64,000 bases of DNA, taken from positions 62,001 through 126,000 of the forward strand of contig NZ_JAUHPV010000005.1 of NCBI RefSeq assembly GCF_030418315.1, given 5' to 3'. The position numbers were made by a program, and so were the translations under genes. Source of the DNA: Demequina zhanjiangensis (lineage in GTDB: Bacteria > Actinomycetota > Actinomycetes > Actinomycetales > Demequinaceae). This document shows, piece by piece, positions 47,963 through 59,048 of the stretch. The notes beneath the pieces were generated by a model. That model did not search any database, was not told the origin of the DNA, and saw nothing but the letters and a program-made list of their open reading frames with translations. Positions within the stretch are counted from its first letter, which is position 1. Each line of letters opens with the position of its first letter.

Positions 47963-48914
47963 GCGACCAGGCCCCGACGTCGTCGCCTTGGGCGGGGGCC
48001 ACGGGCTCTACGCGTCGCTGCGCGCGCTCCGCGGGGTCGCGGAGACTCTCACCGCGGTGGTGACGGTCGGCGACGACGGTGGCTCGTCCGGACGGCTTCG
48101 CGAGGAGATGCAGGTGATCCCTCCGGGCGATCTGCGGATGGCTCTCAGCGCCCTGTGCGAGGACACGCCGTGGGGCCTGACCTGGCGGGACGTGCTGCAG
48201 ACGAGGCTCGAGACGACAGGACCGTTGGATGGGCACGCCGTCGGCAACCTGCTGATCGCCGGGCTCTGGCAGCACACCGGGGACATCGTCGCGGGCCTCG
48301 ACTGGGTGGCGCGGCTGCTGCATGCGGAGGGACGGGTGCTGCCGCTCGCCCTCGATCCGCTCGAGATGGTCGCGCAGATGGAGATCGACGGCCGGGTGAG
48401 GCAGGTGCGCGGCCAGGTCGCGCTCGCCACCGCAGAGGGTCGCGTGTGCGGTCTCGCAGTCGAGCCTGCGCGTCCCCGTGTGCCGGCGGCGACGCTCGAG
48501 GCCATCGCCGGCGCCGACGTCGTGGTGCTCGGCCCAGGGAGCTGGTACACGTCCGTGCTGCCGCACTTCCTCGTCTCACCGGTGGCCGAGGCGCTCCACA
48601 GAGCGGCGCCCCACACCGTGCTGACCTTGAACATCGCGCACGAGGACGTCGAGACCGTCGGCATGAGCAGGCTGGACGATGTGCGCGCACTGCGCCAGAT
48701 CGCTCCCGGCTTCGTTCCGGGCGCCGTGGTGGTGGACCGTTCGCATCGAGCCGACCCGCGACTGCTCGAGGAGCTCGAGGAGTGGGGAAGCCGCGTCGTC
48801 GTCGCACCGATGCTGCTCGCGGGCACGAAGGACCGTCACGATCCGACGCTCCTCGCGTCGGCGATCTCGTCCGCGATCGCTCAGCTCGCTCCCGAGGCAC
48901 GCCGCCCGCTCTGA
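47946..48914 (+). CDS. yvcK: YvcK/GlmR-family protein (CofD-like fold)
   Basis: 322 residues from GTG inside the end of rap[19 protein letters not shown] opens the Rossmann-like fold, followed by [42 protein letters not shown] and [18 protein letters not shown]. YvcK binds UDP-sugars and links carbon supply to cell-wall precursor synthesis in Bacillus and mycobacteria (CuvA). The fold resembles CofD, but the context (rapZ, whiA) fixes the subfamily. Confidence 0.94.
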   Translation: MTRTAERPGPDVVALGGGHGLYASLRALRGVAETLTAVVTVGDDGGSSGRLREEMQVIPPGDLRMALSALCEDTPWGLTWRDVLQTRLETTGPLDGHAVGNLLIAGLWQHTGDIVAGLDWVARLLHAEGRVLPLALDPLEMVAQMEIDGRVRQVRGQVALATAEGRVCGLAVEPARPRVPAATLEAIAGADVVVLGPGSWYTSVLPHFLVSPVAEALHRAAPHTVLTLNIAHEDVETVGMSRLDDVRALRQIAPGFVPGAVVVDRSHRADPRLLEELEEWGSRVVVAPMLLAGTKDRHDPTLLASAISSAIAQLAPEARRPL

Positions 48915-48934
48915 GCCATGGCACGATTGTCCCC

Positions 48935-49918
48935 ATGGCTCTGACGGCGAAGGTGAAGGACGAACTCGCGCGCGTGCAGGTCGACAAGGTGTCGGCTCGC
49001 AAGGCGGAGATCGCGACGATGCTGCGATTCGCGGGAGGACTGCACATCGTGTCCGGCCGCATCGTCATCGAGGCGGAGCTCGACACCGCGATCGGCGCGC
49101 GTCGTCTCCGTACCTTCATCCAGGAGGTGCACAACCTCGGCTCGGAGATCATCGTCGTCTCCGGTGGCGCGCTGCGCAAGGGCAACCGCTATGTGGTCCG
49201 CGTGGTGAAGGACGGGGAGTCCCTCGCGCGTCAGACCGGGCTGCTGGACCATCGGGGCCGTCCCGTGCGTGGCCTTCCGCCGCACGTCGTCGGCGGCTCG
49301 GTCGAGGACACGGTGGCGGCATGGCGTGGCGCGTTCATCGCGCACGGCTCGCTGACAGAGCCCGGACGCTCCGCAGCGCTCGAGGTGACGGCTCCTGGAC
49401 CTGAGGCCGCCTTGGCTCTCGTAGGAGCCGCACGCCGCCTCGGTGTGACGGCGAAGTCGCGAGAGGTGCGCGGCGTGGACCGCGTCGTGATCCGTGATGG
49501 CGAGGCCATCGCGCAGATGCTGGCGCGCCTCGGCGCACACGACGCGATGCTCGAGTGGGAGGAGAAGCGGACGCGCCGTGAGGTGCGGGGGACCGCGAAC
49601 CGCCTCGCCAACTTCGACGACGCGAACCTGCGCCGATCGGCGCAGGCGGCGGTGGCCGCATCCGCGCGTGTCGCGAGGGCGTTCGAGATCCTCGCTGACG
49701 AGGTCCCCGAGCACCTCCGTGAGGCGGGTGAGCTGCGGCTTGCGCACCGGGACGCCTCGCTTGAGGAGCTGGGGCGACTCGCCGACCCGCCGCTGACCAA
49801 GGACGCGGTCGCGGGACGCATCCGACGGCTGCTCGCAACGGCGGACAAGAAGGCCGAGGATCTGGGCATCCCGGACACCGAGGCGGGCATCGGACCGGAC
49901 CTCGTGGACGCCGACTGA
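48935..49918 (+). CDS. whiA: Sporulation/septation regulator WhiA
   Basis: 327 residues from ATG 48935; the frame opens far upstream within yvcK but only this start fits WhiA. The N-terminal part is a LAGLIDADG-like fold without nuclease residues ([11 protein letters not shown] ... [11 protein letters not shown] ... [16 protein letters not shown]). The C-terminal helix-turn-helix (about 270-315: [29 protein letters not shown]) binds DNA. In Streptomyces WhiA works with WhiB in sporulation septation; non-sporulating actinobacteria keep it, probably for cell-division control. Confidence 0.95.
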   Translation: MALTAKVKDELARVQVDKVSARKAEIATMLRFAGGLHIVSGRIVIEAELDTAIGARRLRTFIQEVHNLGSEIIVVSGGALRKGNRYVVRVVKDGESLARQTGLLDHRGRPVRGLPPHVVGGSVEDTVAAWRGAFIAHGSLTEPGRSAALEVTAPGPEAALALVGAARRLGVTAKSREVRGVDRVVIRDGEAIAQMLARLGAHDAMLEWEEKRTRREVRGTANRLANFDDANLRRSAQAAVAASARVARAFEILADEVPEHLREAGELRLAHRDASLEELGRLADPPLTKDAVAGRIRRLLATADKKAEDLGIPDTEAGIGPDLVDAD

Positions 49919-49981
49919 GACGTCAACGTCCCTGCAATGCGTCGGGACCTTCGTCGCGCGGAACGCTTCTCCGGTTGGTAG

Positions 49982-49987
49982 TAGGGT
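49982..49987 (+). promoter_or_regulatory. Possible -10 box (TAGGGT) for gap-pgk-tpiA
   Basis: TAGGGT lies about 100 bases before the gap start in the 171-base gap after whiA. The leader also holds a 6-bp hairpin (CTCGGC-GCGA-GCCGAG, 50064-50079) just before the GAGGAG site. No clear -35. Confidence 0.3.
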
Positions 49988-50029
49988 GGGACCAGTGACC
50001 CGCCGTCGCGCGGTGTCATCTCGCACTAG

Positions 50030-51094
<1,065 letters not shown>

Positions 51095-51121
51095 CGGCTG
51101 ACTGCCTGAAGTGACTCACGG

Positions 51122-51157
51122 CGACGCCCGCGCACGCTCCGGCGTTCGCGGGCGTCG
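51122..51157 (+). terminator. Hairpin between gap and pgk
   Basis: A perfect 11-bp stem CGACGCCCGCG/CGCGGGCGTCG with a 14-base loop and no T tract. It could be a partial terminator or an mRNA processing or stability element that sets gap apart from pgk. Confidence 0.5.
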
Positions 51158-51199
51158 TCATGTCACGACCATCACACCTACGCGAATCCAAGGATTGAG

Positions 51200-52390
51200 A
51201 TGAAGACCATCGACTCCCTCGGCGACCTCACCGGCAAGAAGGTGCTGCTCCGCGCCGACCTCAACGTGCCGCTCGACGGCACCACCATCACCGACGACGG
51301 ACGCGTGCGCGCGTCCGTGCCCACCATCGAGAAGCTTCTCGGTGCGGGCGCCTCGGTCATCGTGATGGCACACCTCGGCCGCCCGAAGGGCGCGCCGGAC
51401 CCCGCCTTCTCGCTCGCGCCGGCGGCCGCTCGCCTGGCCGAGCTCCTCGGCAAGCCTGTGACGCTCGCCGCCGACCTCGTCGGTGACGACGCCAAGGCCA
51501 AGGCCGCCGCTCTTGAGCCCGGCCAGGTGCTGATGCTCGAGAACGTCCGCTTCGACGCACGCGAGACCTCCAAGGTCGACGAGGAGCGCCAGGCGCTCGC
51601 CGGCGAGCTCGCCGAGCTCGCCGACGTGTTCGTCTCGGACGGCTTCGGCGTCGTCCACCGCAAGCAGGCGTCCGTCTACGACGTCGCGCAGATCCTGCCC
51701 GCCGCCGGTGGCCTGCTCGTGCAGAAGGAGGTCGAGTCGCTCGGCAAGGCTGTCACCGACCCGGCGCGCCCCTACGCCGTCGTCCTCGGTGGCTCCAAGG
51801 TCTCCGACAAGCTCGGCGTGATCGCCAACCTTCTCACCAAAGCCGACCGCCTGCTGATCGGTGGAGGAATGGTGTTCACCTTCCTCGCCGCCAAGGGCTA
51901 CGGCGTCGGCAAGTCGCTCCTCGAGGAGGACCAGCTCGACACCGTCAAGGGCTACCTGAAGACCGCCGAGGAGAACGGCGTCGAGATCGTCCTGCCGACC
52001 GACATCGTCGCAGCCGAGGCCTTCGCCGCCGACGCCGCGTTCGAGGTCGTCGCTGCAGACGCGATCCCGGCCGAGTCGATGGGCCTCGACATCGGCCCCG
52101 ACTCGGGTGCGCTGTTCGCCTCGAAGCTCGCCGACGCGAAGACCATCGTCTGGAACGGCCCCATGGGCGTGTTCGAGTTCGAGAACTTCGCCGGCGGCAC
52201 CAAGGCCGTCGCGCAGGCGATGATCGACTCCGACGGCTTCTCGGTCGTCGGCGGTGGCGACTCGGCCGCCGCTGTCCGCCGCCTCGGCTTCGACGAGGCC
52301 GGCTTCGGACACATCTCTACGGGTGGCGGCGCGTCGCTCGAGCTGCTCGAGGGCAAGGTGCTCCCGGGCCTGGCCGTCCTGGAGGGCTGA
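51200..52390 (+). CDS. pgk: Phosphoglycerate kinase
   Basis: 396 residues. It makes ATP from 1,3-bisphosphoglycerate. [15 protein letters not shown] (substrate Arg), [12 protein letters not shown] and [11 protein letters not shown] near the N-terminus, and [22 protein letters not shown] and [11 protein letters not shown] in the nucleotide domain. Followed three bases later by tpiA. Confidence 0.98.
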   Translation: MKTIDSLGDLTGKKVLLRADLNVPLDGTTITDDGRVRASVPTIEKLLGAGASVIVMAHLGRPKGAPDPAFSLAPAAARLAELLGKPVTLAADLVGDDAKAKAAALEPGQVLMLENVRFDARETSKVDEERQALAGELAELADVFVSDGFGVVHRKQASVYDVAQILPAAGGLLVQKEVESLGKAVTDPARPYAVVLGGSKVSDKLGVIANLLTKADRLLIGGGMVFTFLAAKGYGVGKSLLEEDQLDTVKGYLKTAEENGVEIVLPTDIVAAEAFAADAAFEVVAADAIPAESMGLDIGPDSGALFASKLADAKTIVWNGPMGVFEFENFAGGTKAVAQAMIDSDGFSVVGGGDSAAAVRRLGFDEAGFGHISTGGGASLELLEGKVLPGLAVLEG

Positions 52391-52393
52391 CAC

Positions 52394-53185
52394 ATGGCAC
52401 GTACCCCGCTGATCGCAGGCAACTGGAAGCTGAACCTCGACCACCTCGAGGGCACCCACACCGTGCAGAAGCTCGCGTGGCTGCTGCGCGATGCCAAGCA
52501 CGACTACTCGGCCGTCGAGGTCGCCGTGCTCCCGTCGTTCACCTCGCTGCGCTCCGTGCAGACGCTGGTGGACGCCGACCAGCTCGAGATCAAGTACGGC
52601 TCGCAGGACATCTCGCAGCACGAGTCCGGTGCCTACACCGGTGAGGTGTCGGGCGCGCAGCTCGCGAAGCTCGGCGTGAGCTACGCGGCTGTCGGCCACT
52701 CGGAGCGCCGTCAGTACCACGGTGAGACCGACGAGATCGTCGCGGCCAAGACCAAGGCGGCGTTCGCGCACGGCATCGTGCCGATCGTCTGCGTCGGCGA
52801 GGGCCTGGACATCCGCAAGGAGGGTCGTCACGTCGAGTACACGCTCGCGCAGGTGGACGGCGCGCTGAAGGACCTCCCGGCCGAGCAGGCCAAGGACGTC
52901 GTCATCGCGTACGAGCCCGTGTGGGCCATCGGCACCGGTGAGGTCGCGACGCCGGCGGACGCGCAGGAGGTCTGCGCCGCCATCCGCGGTCGCCTCGCGG
53001 AGCTCTACGATGCTGAGCTCGCGGACGGCGTCCGCGTGCTCTACGGCGGTTCGGTGAAGTCCTCGTCGATCGCGCAGCTCATGGCCGAGACCGACGTCGA
53101 CGGCGGTCTCGTCGGCGGCGCGAGCCTCGACCCGGAGGAGTTCTCCAAGATTGCGCGCTTCAAGGAGCACCAGGTCGGACTCTGA
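52394..53185 (+). CDS. tpiA: Triosephosphate isomerase
   Basis: 263 residues. Active-site Lys in AGNWKLN, His in AVGHSERRQ, Glu in [11 protein letters not shown]; the phosphate loop is LYGGSVK and GGLVGGASL. It interconverts DHAP and glyceraldehyde 3-phosphate, so it competes with mgsA for DHAP. Confidence 0.98.
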   Translation: MARTPLIAGNWKLNLDHLEGTHTVQKLAWLLRDAKHDYSAVEVAVLPSFTSLRSVQTLVDADQLEIKYGSQDISQHESGAYTGEVSGAQLAKLGVSYAAVGHSERRQYHGETDEIVAAKTKAAFAHGIVPIVCVGEGLDIRKEGRHVEYTLAQVDGALKDLPAEQAKDVVIAYEPVWAIGTGEVATPADAQEVCAAIRGRLAELYDAELADGVRVLYGGSVKSSSIAQLMAETDVDGGLVGGASLDPEEFSKIARFKEHQVGL

Positions 53186-53192
53186 CCTGAAC

Positions 53193-53227
53193 ACGGCGCG
53201 GCCCGGGGTTGTCCCGGGCCGCGCCGT
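53193..53227 (+). terminator. Intrinsic terminator after gap-pgk-tpiA
   Basis: A perfect 15-bp GC-rich stem ACGGCGCGGCCCGGG/CCCGGGCCGCGCCGT with loop GTTGT. No T tract, but the stem is very stable. Confidence 0.75.
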
Positions 53228-53234
53228 CGTCGCG

Positions 53235-53240
53235 TAAACT
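53235..53240 (+). promoter_or_regulatory. Possible -10 box (TAAACT) for secG
   Basis: TAAACT lies just past the tpiA terminator and 30 bases before the secG GTG. The leader has GGGAG as ribosome site. Confidence 0.45.
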
Positions 53241-53270
53241 TGTCCCGAAAACCGACGTCCTGGGAGTACC

Positions 53271-53516
53271 GTGGCAATTCTGGAAAGCATCCTCTGGGTG
53301 CTGCTCGTCCTGCTGAGCATCGTCATCATCGGTCTGGTGCTCATGCACCGCGGCCGTGGAGGCGGCATCACCGACATGTTCGGTGGAGGCATCGCGTCCG
53401 GCATCCAGTCGTCCTCCGTCGGTGAACGCAACCTTTCCCGCATCACGTGGGGCGCTGGCGCCGTATGGCTGCTGGTGATCGTGCTTCTTGGTCTCATCCA
53501 GCGCATCGCGCTGTGA
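53271..53516 (+). CDS. secG: Preprotein translocase subunit SecG
   Basis: 81 residues from GTG. Two membrane helices (about 4-24 and 56-77) flank the Gly-rich cytoplasmic loop RGRGGGITDMFGGGI typical of SecG, a helper subunit of the SecYEG channel. Placement after tpiA is conserved in many Gram-positive bacteria. Confidence 0.95.
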   Translation: MAILESILWVLLVLLSIVIIGLVLMHRGRGGGITDMFGGGIASGIQSSSVGERNLSRITWGAGAVWLLVIVLLGLIQRIAL

Positions 53517-53545
53517 TCATCCGTACCTGAGGGGGTAGACACTCG

Positions 53546-53923
53546 ATGGCTGGTGGAAACGCAATCCGTGGCTCGCGCGTCGGCGCGGGACCCATGGGAG
53601 AGAACGAGCGTGGTGAGTCCGCTCCCCGCCGTGCGGTGAGCTACTACTGCGCGAACGGACACGTGACCTCCCCGAGCTTCGCGCTCGGTGAGGACTTCGA
53701 GGACCCGGAGATCCCGCTGGAGTGGGACTGCCCTCGATGCGGCCTGCCGGGCGGTCTCGACCCGGAGAACCCGCCGGAGCCTCTGCGCAACGAGCCGTAC
53801 AAGACTCACCTTGCCTACGTGAAGGAGCGCCGCTCCGACGAGGAGGGCGCAGCCCTGCTCCAGGAGGCGCTCTCCGGACTGCGTGAGCGCCGCGGCGACG
53901 CCGAGGTCGCGGTCGTCGACTGA
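53546..53923 (+). CDS. rbpA: RNA polymerase-binding protein RbpA
   Basis: 125 residues. An actinobacterial transcription factor that binds the principal sigma factor and stabilises open promoters. The N-terminal tail (NAIRGSRVGAGPMGE) reaches the sigma/-10 region, and the core domain has paired motifs YYCANGHVTSPSF and WDCPRCGLPGG. The basic linker and the C-terminal sigma-interaction helix (EEGAALLQEALSGLRERR) follow. It overlaps the next gene by one base. Confidence 0.96.
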   Translation: MAGGNAIRGSRVGAGPMGENERGESAPRRAVSYYCANGHVTSPSFALGEDFEDPEIPLEWDCPRCGLPGGLDPENPPEPLRNEPYKTHLAYVKERRSDEEGAALLQEALSGLRERRGDAEVAVVD

Positions 53924-54204
53924 TGCAGATCACGATCGAGTACTGCGTGCCCTGCGGATACCTCCCGCGGGCGACCGAGGCCCAGACCCGCCTCCTTGAG
54001 GAGTTCGGCAACGCGCTTGAGGGAGTGACGCTGAAGACCGGCCGCAAGGGAGTCTTCAGCTTCACAGCCGACGGCGAGGAGATCTACGCCAAGCCCGCAG
54101 AGTTCGACATCGACGCGATCGTGGCTGACGTCCGGGAGAAGATCGGCCCGGTCGAGGGTGTGCAGCCCGAGGGCCGCGACCTGCTGATGGGCAAGAAGCA
54201 CTGA
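53923..54204 (+). CDS. SelW/Rdx-family CxxC protein
   Basis: 93 residues. The thioredoxin-like Rdx fold is recognised from ITIEYCVPCGYLPRATEA, with a CxxC redox pair where selenoprotein W has CxxU, and from GVFSFTADGEEIYAKPAEFD. Probably a thiol oxidoreductase; partner unknown. Its start overlaps the rbpA stop (ATGA), so it is likely co-translated. Confidence 0.88.
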   Translation: MQITIEYCVPCGYLPRATEAQTRLLEEFGNALEGVTLKTGRKGVFSFTADGEEIYAKPAEFDIDAIVADVREKIGPVEGVQPEGRDLLMGKKH

Positions 54205-54224
54205 CGCTCGGCCTCTGATGTGAC

Positions 54225-54254
54225 AGGAGCCCCCGCCATATGGCGGGGGCTCCT
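54225..54254. terminator. Bidirectional terminator between the SelW-like gene and pgl
   Basis: A perfect 14-bp inverted repeat AGGAGCCCCCGCCA/TGGCGGGGGCTCCT with a 2-base centre, between two convergent genes. It can serve both. Confidence 0.8.
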
Positions 54255-54281
54255 CTGCATGGGTGGGGTCCGTTCCCGGCG

Positions 54282-54998
54282 TCAGATTCCTGTCGCCGCC
54301 GCGGCGTCCACCATCCAGAGAGTCTCATCCGTTCCGCGAGCGACTGCTCCCGGAAGCGACTCGTCTCCGTGCACGCACGCGGCCACGGACTGCGCCTTCT
54401 CGGCTCCCGACGCGACGACCCACACGCGCTTGGCACGCTGGATCGTCTCGCGCGAGAGCGTGACGCGCGTGGGCGGCGGCTTCGGGGAGTCGTGCACCGC
54501 GTAGGCCTCGGGTCCGCCCTCGGTGTAGCTCACGTGACCGGGGAAGAGCGAGGCCACATGACCGTCGGGACCGAGGCCCAGCATCAGCACGTCCCAGGAG
54601 GGGTCTCCCGCGGCCTCCATCTCGGCGCGGTAGGCCTCCGCGGCGTCCTCGGCGGTGGAGAAGTCGCTCGCGGACCCCATCCGGTGGATGTTCTCCTCGG
54701 GCAGGGGGAGCGACCCCAGCATCGCCTCCTGGGCCTGGCCCTCATTGCGGTCCGGGTCGCCCGTGGGGACGAAGCGCTCGTCGCCCCACCAGATGTGTAC
54801 CGACGTCCAGTCGACGTCCGCGGACAGCGGGGAGGCGGCGACCTCCGCGAGCGACTGGATGCCCACGGTCCCGCCGGTGACGATGATGTGCGCCTCGTCC
54901 TGCGTGGAGAGGGTGTCCTGGATCGTGACGAGCAGGCGTGCGGCAGCGGTGCGGGCCACCGCGTCACGATCGGGCAGCACGAGGACTCTGCGGTTCAT
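54282..54998 (-). CDS. pgl: 6-phosphogluconolactonase
   Basis: 238 residues from the ATG at 54998, chosen for the AAGGAG site five bases upstream and the 4-base overlap with opcA; a longer open frame starts inside opcA. It hydrolyses 6-phosphogluconolactone. Motifs: IIVTGGTVGIQSL (phosphate loop), IWWGDERFVPTGDPDRNEGQA and MLGLGPDGHVASLFPGH. Last gene of the pentose phosphate operon. Confidence 0.95.
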   Translation of the reverse strand: MNRRVLVLPDRDAVARTAAARLLVTIQDTLSTQDEAHIIVTGGTVGIQSLAEVAASPLSADVDWTSVHIWWGDERFVPTGDPDRNEGQAQEAMLGSLPLPEENIHRMGSASDFSTAEDAAEAYRAEMEAAGDPSWDVLMLGLGPDGHVASLFPGHVSYTEGGPEAYAVHDSPKPPPTRVTLSRETIQRAKRVWVVASGAEKAQSVAACVHGDESLPGAVARGTDETLWMVDAAAATGI

Positions 54999-55903
54999 GA
55001 GGCTCCTTCGAAGGTGGCGAGCGTCTCGCCGTAGACGGGGTCGTCGTCGAGCCTGCGAAGCTCCTCGGCGAGGCACTCGTCGAGCGTGCGCGCGGGCAGC
55101 GCGATGACGTGGTCGGGCTGCCCCGGCTGGGACAGCGTCGCGTGGTGGCCGTCGGGGCGGGAGATGCTTATCTCACCCGACGGCGTCTCGAGCACGATGT
55201 GCTGGAGCGCCGACACCGAGGCGTCGTACGTCGCCTCGATCTCGCATCCCAGCGCGCGCTTCAGCCACGCGCCGAGCAGGAGGATCGACGGGCTGTTCAT
55301 GTCACCATGGATCCGCGCCCGGGTCACGACCGGGTCGGTGATCTGCTCGAGCGCGGACGCGAGCAGCGCACGCCAGCGCGTGAGGCGGGTCCATGCGAGG
55401 TCGGTGTCGCCGCTGCGGTGGTCGTGGGCAAGGCACCGCAGGGCAAACTCGGGATCGGGGTCACCCTTGGAGTCGGTGATGCGCCGCTGCGCCATCTTCC
55501 CGAGGCCCGTGATGGAGCACTCGTGCGGCACCTCTGCCGGCCACCACGCGACGATCGGCGCGTCAGGGAGCAGCAGGGGAGTGATCAGCGTGTCGTCGTG
55601 GCCAACCTGTGCGCCGGACGGGCGCAGCACGATGACCTCGGACGCCCCGGCATCGCCGCCGACGCGGATCTCCGCGTCGAGACGGGCCTCGCCGCCCTCC
55701 TGCGGGGCGATCACGATGATACGGCAGGGGTGCTCGCGCGACGCGACGTTCGCGGTGGCGATGGCGGCCTCGAAGTCGGCGCCCTTGGCGTCGATCACGA
55801 GAGTCATCACGCGGGCGAGGGTGATCACGCCGCCGTCCCTCTGCGACTCGACGAGCCGCTTGGAGATGGCCGACGTGGTGGTTGCAGGCATGTCGATGAT
55901 CAT
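54995..55903 (-). CDS. opcA: Glucose-6-phosphate dehydrogenase assembly protein OpcA
   Basis: 302 residues. OpcA binds and activates G6PDH in cyanobacteria and actinobacteria. Recognised by ARVMTLVIDAKG, CRIIVIAPQEGG, LLLPDAPIVAWWPAEVPHE and DLAWTRLTRWRALLASALEQ. A GGAGGCGCCC site precedes the ATG. It overlaps both neighbours by 4 bases and lies directly after zwf, its partner. Confidence 0.95.
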   Translation of the reverse strand: MIIDMPATTTSAISKRLVESQRDGGVITLARVMTLVIDAKGADFEAAIATANVASREHPCRIIVIAPQEGGEARLDAEIRVGGDAGASEVIVLRPSGAQVGHDDTLITPLLLPDAPIVAWWPAEVPHECSITGLGKMAQRRITDSKGDPDPEFALRCLAHDHRSGDTDLAWTRLTRWRALLASALEQITDPVVTRARIHGDMNSPSILLLGAWLKRALGCEIEATYDASVSALQHIVLETPSGEISISRPDGHHATLSQPGQPDHVIALPARTLDECLAEELRRLDDDPVYGETLATFEGAS

Positions 55904-57423
55904 GGGCGCCTCCAGGCTCGGCCGTCGCGAGCCATCATCTCGTCAGCGCTGGTCGGACCCCAGGTGCCCGAGCGGTACTGCTCAGGCTGGCCCTGGGAGG
56001 ACCAGTAGGTGGTGATCGGGTCGAGGATCTGCCAGGAAAGAGCGACCTCCTCCTGACGGGGGAAGAGCGGCGGATCGCCCAGCAGCACGTCGAGGATCAG
56101 GCGCTCGTACGCCTCAGGCGAGGACTCGGTGAACGCGTTGCCGTACGCGAAGTCCATGGTGACGTCGCGCACCTCCATCTGCGATCCCGGCACCTTCGAG
56201 CCGAACCTCAGGGTGACGCCCTCGTCGGGCTGAACCCTGATGACAAGGGCGTTGGTGCCGACGTCGGACCCCTGGATGTGCTGGAAGTACGGCGACGGCG
56301 CCTTCTTGAACACGAGCGCGATCTCGGTCACGCGGCGCCCGAGACGCTTGCCCGCACGCAGGTAGAACGGGGTGCCGTTCCAGCGCCTGTTGGGCACGTC
56401 GAGCCGTATGGCGGCGTACGTCTCGGTGGTCGAGTCCTCCGAGATTCCGTCCTCCTCCAGGAAGCCGCCGACCTGCTCGCCGCCGCGCCAGCCTGCGGCG
56501 TACTGGCCGCGCGCGGTGCCGAGCCCGAGGTCCTCGGGCAGCTCGGTGAGGCGCAGCACCTTCTCCTTCTCCGCGCGCAGGTCAGCCGCCTCGAAGCTGG
56601 CGGGCTCCTCCATCGCGGTGAGGGCGAAGAGCTGCAGAAGGTGGTTCTGGATGACGTCGCGGGCGGTGCCGATGCCGTCGAAGTAGCCCGCGCGGGACCC
56701 GATACCGATGTCCTCGGCCATCGTGATCTGGACGTGGTCGATGTACTGCGAGTTCCAGATCGGCTCGAACAGCTGGTTGGCGAAGCGGATCGCCAGCAGG
56801 TTCTGGACGGTCTCCTTGCCGAGGTAGTGGTCGATGCGGAACACCGAGTCAGGCGGGAAGACGCTGGAGACGACCTCGTCGAGGCGCTCGGCGGACTCGA
56901 GGTCGTGGCCGAAGGGCTTCTCGATCACGACGCGTCGCCAGGTGCCGTCCTTGGGGTCGGACAGACCTGAGTCGCGCAGCTGCGTGACGACCTGGGGGAA
57001 CGCCGACGGAGGGATGGAGAGGTAGAACGCGTGGTTGCCGCCGGTGCCGCGTCGTTCGTCGAGGTCCTCCACGGTGCGGCGAAGCTCTGCGAACGCCTCC
57101 GGGTCGTCGAAGGTGCCCTGCACGAAGCGGATGCCTTCGGAGAGCTGACGCCAGGTCTCGTCGCTCCACGGGGTGCGCGCATGCTCGCGCACCGATTCGT
57201 ACACGACCTGCGCGAAGTCCTCACGTCCCCACTCGCGGCGTGCGAAGCCCGTGAGTGCGAACGCTGGCGGGAGGAGGCCGCGGTTGGCCAGGTCGTAGAC
57301 GGCGGGCATCAGCTTCTTCCTGGCCAGGTCGCCCGTCACGCCGAACATGACGAGGCCGCAGGATCCGGCGATGCGGGGGAGTCTGCGATCCCGGGGATCT
57401 CGCAGAGGATTCACGTGGGTCAT
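55900..57423 (-). CDS. zwf: Glucose-6-phosphate dehydrogenase
   Basis: 507 residues. It starts the oxidative pentose phosphate pathway. Coenzyme motif GVTGDLARKKLMPAVYDL, active-site block RIDHYLGKETVQNLLAIRFAN and substrate Lys in VIEKPFGHDLESA. Three in-frame codons downstream of the ATG a GTG has better spacing from the GGAGGG site, so the true start may be 57414; the ATG overlaps the pgi stop by 4 bases like all other junctions here. Confidence 0.97.
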   Translation of the reverse strand: MTHVNPLRDPRDRRLPRIAGSCGLVMFGVTGDLARKKLMPAVYDLANRGLLPPAFALTGFARREWGREDFAQVVYESVREHARTPWSDETWRQLSEGIRFVQGTFDDPEAFAELRRTVEDLDERRGTGGNHAFYLSIPPSAFPQVVTQLRDSGLSDPKDGTWRRVVIEKPFGHDLESAERLDEVVSSVFPPDSVFRIDHYLGKETVQNLLAIRFANQLFEPIWNSQYIDHVQITMAEDIGIGSRAGYFDGIGTARDVIQNHLLQLFALTAMEEPASFEAADLRAEKEKVLRLTELPEDLGLGTARGQYAAGWRGGEQVGGFLEEDGISEDSTTETYAAIRLDVPNRRWNGTPFYLRAGKRLGRRVTEIALVFKKAPSPYFQHIQGSDVGTNALVIRVQPDEGVTLRFGSKVPGSQMEVRDVTMDFAYGNAFTESSPEAYERLILDVLLGDPPLFPRQEEVALSWQILDPITTYWSSQGQPEQYRSGTWGPTSADEMMARDGRAWRRP

Positions 57424-59048
57424 CCCTCCAGTAGGGCCGCCACAGCGGCGACCTGGGAACGGTCGGTGAGTGTCAGGTGGAGCACGGGTCGTCCGAGGGC
57501 CTGGAGGGCTTCGAAGTCGCCGGTGGCCTGTGCTCGGATGAGCCGGCCGAAGGTGTGCGGGAGACCAGGGATCTCCAGGTCCTCCCCGTAGGTCGAGGAC
57601 AGCATCAGGTAGACGCCGGAGTCGGGGCCGCCCTTGTGCAGCTGCCCGGACGAGTGCACGTATCGCGGACCCCAGGCGAATGACACGGGCCTGGCGAGCC
57701 TGCTCGCGAGCGTGCGGCGCGCGCCGGGGAGCGCGAGGCTCGTCTCCTTGTCGAGGAACGCGAGGATGGCGAGGTAGCCGTCCGGCGTGAGGTGGTTCTC
57801 GAGTGCGTGCACGGCGTCCTCGAGGCTCCCGATGCCGTCGAGCAGCCCGTCTGTGGCGCGCAGCTCGACGCCCTGGTCCACAAGATCGGGTGCGTCGGGC
57901 ATCACGTCGGAGTCGAGGATCTCGCGGGCTGCGTTCTTCGCGTTGTCGATGTCCGGCTCATCGAAGGGATTGACTCCGAGCACGCGCGAGGCGATCGCCA
58001 CGGAGTGCTGCCACAGCAGAAGCTGCCCGCCGAGAGTGCCGCTGACGGTGAGGTGGGATCCATCGGACTCGTCGATGGCGGTCAGGCTCACCAGGCGGCA
58101 GTCGAGCACATCGGGCTGGGTGAGCTCGGGCGCATGCGGTTCCGCCACGACGGGCACGATGCCCCTGCGGTTCTTCCCGGTGGAGCCCGCGACCAGCTGC
58201 TCGATCCACTCGTCCAGGCCGACGATGCCGGAGCCGTGGTCGGAGAGGACGAGCGTGCGGCGCAGGCCGGCGAGGGCGGCGCCGAGCACGAGCGCGGGGT
58301 TCGCCGGATCGTCCTCCTCCAAGGATTCGGCCACCGCGGCCGCCTCGTCCAGCAGGTCCAGCACGGGCACCCCTGCGAGCGCGGCGGGCACGAGCCCGAA
58401 CGCGCTGAGGGCGCTGAAGCGTCCTCCGACGTGGGGGTCGGCGAGGAACAGCGCTCGGCAGCCGTCCTCACGTGCCTGGCGCTCGAGAGGGGAGCCGGGA
58501 TCGGTGACGATCACCATGCGCCGGCGGAAGTCGAGCCCCTCGCGGGAGAACGCCTCCTCGACGGCGGAGTGGATCGCCTGCGTCTCGACGGTGCCGCCCG
58601 ACTTCGAGGCGACGACTACGACGGTCGCAGCCAGGTCGCCGGCGATGGCGGCACGCACCTGCGACGGCTCTGTGGAGTCGAGCGTGACGAGCGGCACTCC
58701 GTAGGTGGCGCAGATGACTGTGGGTGCGAGCGTGGATCCGCCCATGCCCACCAGCACCACCCGGTTGACGCCCTCGCCGCGGAGGTCGACGAAGAGCTCC
58801 TCGAGCTCACCGAGATGACGCCTGGCGGTCTCGTGAAGCGCGGTCCAGCCCAACCGCAGTCGCGCGTCAGCCTCAGCCTCGGCGCCCCACAGCGTGGGGT
58901 CGCCGGACCCGAGCCGCGACGCGACGCGTTCCTCGACCAGGGCGGGCGTCAAGGTCTGCACGGACTCCGCAGCGTCGCCGCTCGCGGTGACCGCGACATG
59001 AGCCTCGTGATCGACGCCCGCCCAGGTGCTGAGGAACGCGGATGTCAC
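57420..59048 (-). CDS. pgi: Glucose-6-phosphate isomerase
   Basis: 542 residues from GTG. Two SIS sugar-isomerase domains: VVLVGMGGSTLAP and VVVVASKSGGTVETQAIH bind the phosphate. DPHVGGRFSALSAFGLVPAAL and VLGVNPFDEPDIDNAKNAARE match the actinobacterial Pgi type found in this operon. It joins glycolysis to the oxidative branch. In related gene orders transaldolase (tal) lies between tkt and pgi; here pgi overlaps tkt by 4 bases. Confidence 0.93.
   Translation of the reverse strand: MTSAFLSTWAGVDHEAHVAVTASGDAAESVQTLTPALVEERVASRLGSGDPTLWGAEAEADARLRLGWTALHETARRHLGELEELFVDLRGEGVNRVVLVGMGGSTLAPTVICATYGVPLVTLDSTEPSQVRAAIAGDLAATVVVVASKSGGTVETQAIHSAVEEAFSREGLDFRRRMVIVTDPGSPLERQAREDGCRALFLADPHVGGRFSALSAFGLVPAALAGVPVLDLLDEAAAVAESLEEDDPANPALVLGAALAGLRRTLVLSDHGSGIVGLDEWIEQLVAGSTGKNRRGIVPVVAEPHAPELTQPDVLDCRLVSLTAIDESDGSHLTVSGTLGGQLLLWQHSVAIASRVLGVNPFDEPDIDNAKNAAREILDSDVMPDAPDLVDQGVELRATDGLLDGIGSLEDAVHALENHLTPDGYLAILAFLDKETSLALPGARRTLASRLARPVSFAWGPRYVHSSGQLHKGGPDSGVYLMLSSTYGEDLEIPGLPHTFGRLIRAQATGDFEALQALGRPVLHLTLTDRSQVAAVAALLEG

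Noticed and set aside
53923..54204. Possible selenoprotein (SelW family)
   Set aside because: The redox motif is CVPC with two cysteine codons and no in-frame TGA, so no selenocysteine is encoded.
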